Assembly (NCBI GenBank): GCA_036501845.1 | Contig: DASXZO010000102.1 | Coordinates: 1 to 64,000, forward strand | Direction: 5' to 3' | Source of the DNA: JBBREP01 sp036501845 | GTDB taxonomy: Bacteria; Actinomycetota; Acidimicrobiia; IMCC26256; PALSA-610 | Length of the DNA: 64,000 nt | Part shown: positions 60,628 through 64,000 of the stretch, piece after piece | Layout of the letters: each line of letters starts with the position of its first letter | How positions within the stretch are numbered: the first letter of the stretch is position 1 | Position numbers and translations under genes: made by a program | The notes under the pieces: generated by a model | What the model was told of the DNA's origin: nothing | Databases searched by the model: none | What the model saw: only the letters and a program-made list of their open reading frames with translations

Positions 60628-61209
60628 TCAATGCGCGGAGTTCGTGATGTCCGTGGCGAAGACGGTGGTGGTCGTATGCGCATACGCGTCGACGGGCAGC
60701 GCGACTTGGAAATCCAGCGCCGTATTGAACTGCCAGTTCCCAGGCCCGAAGTACGCGGTGCGGGTCGTTGTGGCGCTGGTCTCGACGTTCGCCGGGAAGG
60801 CCGCGCGCTCGGGATACGAGTCGGTCATGCACGTCGGTCCTTGCGATGCCGGGCAGTAGAGCGAACCGCTGAGCGACGTGCCGCCAGGATTGGCGGTGAC
60901 CGACGAGATCACCGTGACGAGGTCGTAGTGACCAGTCGGGACGGTCAGGGCCACCGAAGCGCAGGCCGTCCAGGTGTAGCTCTGAGTCACGCAACTGGAT
61001 GTGGTCTCGATGGCGGTGTTGTGGAATGTCCACAGGTCGGTCGACTTCGCCGGCGTGACGGCACCAGCATGCAGGTCCTGGGCTTGGATCGTCCCGTCCA
61101 CAATGTCAGACGAGCGCACGGTGTTCGCCGCATACGCCGTCCCACTGAGCGCGACGAACAGCGCCACGAACGCCACGAGGTTGTGCCGGAAGAGTGTCCG
61201 AAGCTTCAT
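60628..61209 (-). CDS. Secreted protein of unknown function (193 aa)
   Basis: 193 residues; ATG 61209 follows GGAGGG. The N-terminus LFRHNLVAFVALFVALSGTAYA, then NTVRSSDIVDGTIQAQDL, is a widespread actinobacterial exported-protein start: a signal peptide followed by short 'SSDIxDGTIxxxDL' pseudo-repeats. The rest is a beta-type domain with two Cys pairs (SSCVTQ/TACASV, LYCPAS/PTCMTD). It shares the 24-bp upstream element with the 154-aa secreted protein gene. Confidence 0.75.
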   Translation of the reverse strand: MKLRTLFRHNLVAFVALFVALSGTAYAANTVRSSDIVDGTIQAQDLHAGAVTPAKSTDLWTFHNTAIETTSSCVTQSYTWTACASVALTVPTGHYDLVTVISSVTANPGGTSLSGSLYCPASQGPTCMTDSYPERAAFPANVETSATTTRTAYFGPGNWQFNTALDFQVALPVDAYAHTTTTVFATDITNSAH

Positions 61210-61269
61210 GAAGAACCCTCCATTGCGGTCGTCGTTGGATCGACCCCAGTTTCGGACCTTCGTCGCGCC

Positions 61270-61293
61270 CGCACATCCGGCACCTGACGGACG
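61270..61293 (-). promoter_or_regulatory. 24-bp shared upstream element, copy 2
   Basis: Identical over 24 bases to the element at 53150-53173, in the same orientation and 60 bases before the ATG of the 193-aa secreted protein. The downstream positions CGCGAC and TCGATCC also agree at equal distance, so the conserved block may be a whole promoter. Confidence 0.65.
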
Positions 61294-61346
61294 CAGCCTC
61301 TTCGACCTCAAGGTCTTGGAGTGCGCCCACCGCGATTCGAGCTCGC

Positions 61347-61763
61347 CTACTCCCCCAGCGCCGCGCGTAGATCGCGGACATGCTCTTGCGTTTGGGTGAG
61401 CAATGGACGCAGCGCCTCCGCGACGTCGACCAGCCCGAGTTCGTTGGCCTGCTGCACGCGCTCGCGGTACCGCTCGAGTTGAGCCGTCTCGAGTTTGAGA
61501 TCGTTGCCGAGCGCTTCGCGTGCGTCGGAAGCAGGCGTTGCGTGTGCGGAATCGGTGGTTGGGACGCCACCGAGGAAGTCGACCTGCTCGGCCAGAATCA
61601 AAGCGTGTGCAACCTCCTGACCGACGTGGACTCGCAGTTCGTCGACCGTGCTCAGGTATTCGGCCCCGCTGATGACCGCGATGTGCTGGATGTACTGCAC
61701 GATCGATTGGTATTCGGTCGCGAGGTCTGCGTTCAACAGATCAATGAACTCTGGCTTCTCCAT
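61347..61763 (-). CDS. Small ferritin-like protein (bacterioferritin-type bundle)
   Basis: A 138-residue four-helix protein. Di-iron ligand candidates: E17 (ATEYQSIVQY), E50xxH53 (QEVAHAL), E95 (LKLETAQLE) and E127/H128 (TQEHVRDL). Size and pattern resemble the short bacterioferritin- or Dps-like ferritin superfamily members often annotated as ferritin-like. Cytoplasmic. It may store or oxidise iron. Not adjacent to the 13-15 kb ferritin-like genes. Confidence 0.85.
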   Translation of the reverse strand: MEKPEFIDLLNADLATEYQSIVQYIQHIAVISGAEYLSTVDELRVHVGQEVAHALILAEQVDFLGGVPTTDSAHATPASDAREALGNDLKLETAQLERYRERVQQANELGLVDVAEALRPLLTQTQEHVRDLRAALGE

Positions 61764-61814
61764 AGCCAGCGCGATTACCCGAAGCTCAGCCTGGCTACGC
61801 CTCCCGCGTTTTCG

Positions 61815-64000
61815 TCAGCTGAGGAACACGAACGCGTCTACGTCGATGCGAGCGCGTCCCGCGGTGGCCGGGTTCGTGATCACGATCGTGTGCTTGCCGA
61901 CCCCGAAGGCCCGGACGAACATGATCGCCTCAGTACTAGTCGACGAACTCTTGGTGTCGACTGACACCGGAGCTGCCGCGTCGAGCTTGATCGACGCCAC
62001 GCCGCGGTTCGGGGCGCGCGTCGTGACCCACGCCAACTCCTTGCCAGTGAATGTGAACGTCGCCGTCCGACCCTTCGTCGTCGAGAAGTCAACCGAGCCG
62101 CCTGACGAACCGGCGAGCGCCTGATGCGTCCAGCCGGCCGAGTAGATGACGCCCGCACCGTTCTCCTGCACAAGGTTCACTTTGAATGCGCTGCCGGAAA
62201 CGAACGCGCTGGCGTTGCCGGCTACGTCGGTCGCGAGCACCTGGTACTGGTACATGTGGCCCGCGGCGAGCGTCTGGGTGATCGATGTGGCACTCGATCC
62301 CTGCGAGACGATCGCGTATGAGCCCTTGTCCACCTTGCGTTCCACTACGTACGAGTTCACGCCGCTTGCGCCGTCGACGGCGTGCCAGGTGATCGTGACC
62401 GGTACGCCCGCCGTAATGAGCCTCGAGCCGATCGCGAGGGTCGCCTTGGGCGCAGCGTCGACAACGGGTGGGTACGGGTCGTAACACATCGGGCCGTAGT
62501 ACTGGTCGCCACTCGAGAGGCCCTCGTTGTCCCACGCCAGGATGTGGATCGTGTGGCAACCCTGGCCGACGTCCGACATGTGGACCGTGCCCGTCGTGCC
62601 GTTCGGCACCTGCGGACCGTCGTAGAACACGCCACCGCTTCCGGGATGCGGTTCCGAGACCGGATCGGCGACGGCTTGGTCCCACGCCGAACTGAACCCG
62701 GCGACGCCCGTGGGCGGCCCGCTGCCGCCGGTATCGGCAACCGTCCACGTGATCGCCGGGTTCGTGCGCCACCACACGTTCTTCTCGGGCGTGTTGGTGA
62801 GCGACACGGTGGGCCTGCCATTGTCGTAGCCCGTGAACCAGTTGAGATCCCAGGCGAGCTGCAGCATGTTCACCGAACCCCACCCCGTGACGAGGTCATA
62901 ACCAGGCGTTGCGCAGTAGCCGGTGCCGACGTTGTTGCTGTTGCAACCGCTCGTGATGTCGTAGAACGGGGAGTGAGTGCCCGTGAGCTTGCCGGCGGCC
63001 CACACCGGGAAGTTGGCGTCGCCGACAGGCCCTTTACCGTATGAGAGCTGGTAGGCGTTTTCTTGCGCGAAGAAGCCGGCCATTTCGGGCGCGGCGATGC
63101 TCGTGCCTCCCCACGTCCCAGCGCCGCCATTCACGTAGATACGTTGCGGCGTGTTGAGCCAATCGGCGTTGAGTGCGAGATCGGGAATGCTCCGCGCCGT
63201 CCCGCACTGGTGCAGCGTGTCGTACGAACCCGCGCTGAAGTGCGAGCTGCATCCGCCACCCGAACCGCCGCCGTTGTTTGCGCAACCCTGCGAGTTCGCA
63301 CCCCAGGCCACTTCTGACACGAACGTGTCGTTCGCGGTGAGGGTCAACTGGGTGCCGCCGACGGCGAGGACGTCCGGGTCGGATTGCGGGTAGCCCACAC
63401 TCGCGTGTGAACAGTCGTCGTATGCGCCGCGATCGCCCGACGCCGCCATGAGTGTCCAGCCCTGACCGAGCATCGAGTTGAAGATGCTGTGGCGTGTGTC
63501 CATCGCCGCGTCGCTGCACCCGTAGACCTCGGTGCAACTCCAACTGGTCTCGAAGACGCGCGCGAAATTGTCGTTGAGGATGTGGTTGTACAGATCGGCG
63601 ACGGTGGCGTCGTTGCGGTTCACCCCGTCGTACATGATCACCTTGGCGGTGTCACACCCGCAGCCGAAGCTGTTCGAGGTGGCGAGGGCCCATTCGCCGT
63701 CGGCGGTCCCCTCGATGTCACCCGCGGCGGGAGTGCCGTCGATCCAGTACTCGGCGATGTTGCTCGCGAGGAACGGGAAGAGCCCGAGAAAGCCGCTGAA
63801 GTCGGCGCCCGACTGGCTGCCGTACGAAGCGATCGCGATGGTCGCCTCACGCGGCGACGCGCTCCCTGTATGGAATGGATTGCAGCAGTGGCCCTGGTTG
63901 CGCAAGGCGGCGTAGTCGTATGCCTGCGACGTGTAGAAATCGGGCGGCGTGTACACCCCGTTGTCGATGCGACGTTCCGCGCCAGCCGACGCGGTGCTCG
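61815..64000 (-). CDS. Sedolisin (S53) family secreted protease, partial at window end
   Basis: About 728 codons are visible; the frame is open through the right edge, so signal and propeptide are missing. The protease part has LMAASGDRGAYDDC (oxyanion Asp region), catalytic Ser in GGTSIAAPEMAGFF, and the C-terminal calcium site FYDITSGCN, then GYDLVTGWGSVN, which are hallmarks of sedolisins. After ~residue 390 come Ig-like and fibronectin-like modules (ITWTVADTGGSG, VNSYVVERKVDKGSY) and a C-terminal beta domain. Many cysteines. Probably an acid-active exported endopeptidase. The catalytic Glu/Asp pair could not be assigned with confidence. Confidence 0.88.
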   Translation of the reverse strand, partial: STASAGAERRIDNGVYTPPDFYTSQAYDYAALRNQGHCCNPFHTGSASPREATIAIASYGSQSGADFSGFLGLFPFLASNIAEYWIDGTPAAGDIEGTADGEWALATSNSFGCGCDTAKVIMYDGVNRNDATVADLYNHILNDNFARVFETSWSCTEVYGCSDAAMDTRHSIFNSMLGQGWTLMAASGDRGAYDDCSHASVGYPQSDPDVLAVGGTQLTLTANDTFVSEVAWGANSQGCANNGGGSGGGCSSHFSAGSYDTLHQCGTARSIPDLALNADWLNTPQRIYVNGGAGTWGGTSIAAPEMAGFFAQENAYQLSYGKGPVGDANFPVWAAGKLTGTHSPFYDITSGCNSNNVGTGYCATPGYDLVTGWGSVNMLQLAWDLNWFTGYDNGRPTVSLTNTPEKNVWWRTNPAITWTVADTGGSGPPTGVAGFSSAWDQAVADPVSEPHPGSGGVFYDGPQVPNGTTGTVHMSDVGQGCHTIHILAWDNEGLSSGDQYYGPMCYDPYPPVVDAAPKATLAIGSRLITAGVPVTITWHAVDGASGVNSYVVERKVDKGSYAIVSQGSSATSITQTLAAGHMYQYQVLATDVAGNASAFVSGSAFKVNLVQENGAGVIYSAGWTHQALAGSSGGSVDFSTTKGRTATFTFTGKELAWVTTRAPNRGVASIKLDAAAPVSVDTKSSSTSTEAIMFVRAFGVGKHTIVITNPATAGRARIDVDAFVFLS

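Noticed and set aside
61929..61935. CTCAGTA half-site inside the sedolisin gene
   Set aside because: No TGCAGTA at the required 15-bp spacing and no gene start nearby; chance occurrence.

Overview
The window reads as a chromosomal segment of a high-GC, free-living actinobacterium, most likely of the Acidimicrobiia type. The evidence is strongly GC-rich third codon positions on nearly every gene, many GTG/TTG starts with 4-base overlaps, STAS/RsbW-style anti-sigma signalling, a sedolisin protease and many Sec-secreted proteins of unknown function. The class assignment is inference from gene content. I saw no rRNA, tRNA, CRISPR array, transposase or phage gene. The last gene runs off the right edge.

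Layout. 1-0.7 kb: an HNH-nuclease-like remnant, a heptamer repeat and a small membrane protein. 0.8-1.7 kb: a MEDS/ATPase anti-sigma-type sensor. 1.7-7.8 kb (minus): a five-gene MacAB-like export operon with two membrane-fusion proteins. 8-11.2 kb: a SnoaL remnant, an SGNH hydrolase and a lipoprotein joining YWLA repeats to a class A beta-lactamase-like domain. 11.3-12.4 kb: a STAS protein overlapping an XRE-HTH/RsbW-like fusion. 12.4-19.4 kb: three minus-strand genes (two ferritin-like) facing a plus-strand coupled operon (haem-oxygenase-like di-iron protein, GT2, methyltransferase), then a PhyH oxygenase and the stump of a second PhyH gene. 19.4-22.9 kb: patatin, an uncharacterised protein coupled to a HAD phosphatase, and an alpha/beta hydrolase.

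22.0-29.2 kb is the most striking part. A large LuxR/LAL regulator is surrounded by four promoters sharing one 68-bp architecture: two direct half-sites 22 bp apart, a -35-like box, a 17-bp spacer and a -10-like box. They precede two paralogous three-repeat secreted proteins (one coupled to the hydrolase), a sigma-region-4-like mini-protein and another secreted protein. This looks like an undescribed local regulon exporting unknown proteins.

29.2-35.6 kb: a CYTH-CHAD protein, an esterase fused to a catalytically degenerate SGNH domain, a PRC-barrel stress protein, a methyltransferase, and a crcB pair behind a fluoride riboswitch. 35.7-42.8 kb: an amidohydrolase/TetR pair around a palindrome, a radical SAM/SPASM protein, a hybrid histidine kinase and a GGDEF protein. 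42.8-49.9 kb: a CAP-domain secreted protein, a coupled methyltransferase-GT2-acyl-CoA-dehydrogenase trio, and an HPII-type catalase.

50-53.7 kb: small secreted proteins, a class III cyclase, an iron-box-like site and a broken nitroreductase. 53.7-64 kb: a tandem acyl-CoA dehydrogenase, an ABC-F protein, a PAS-GGDEF protein, a membrane protein, a secreted protein, a small ferritin-like protein and the truncated sedolisin. Two small secreted genes (52.6 and 60.6 kb) share an identical 24-bp upstream element, which suggests a second common regulator.
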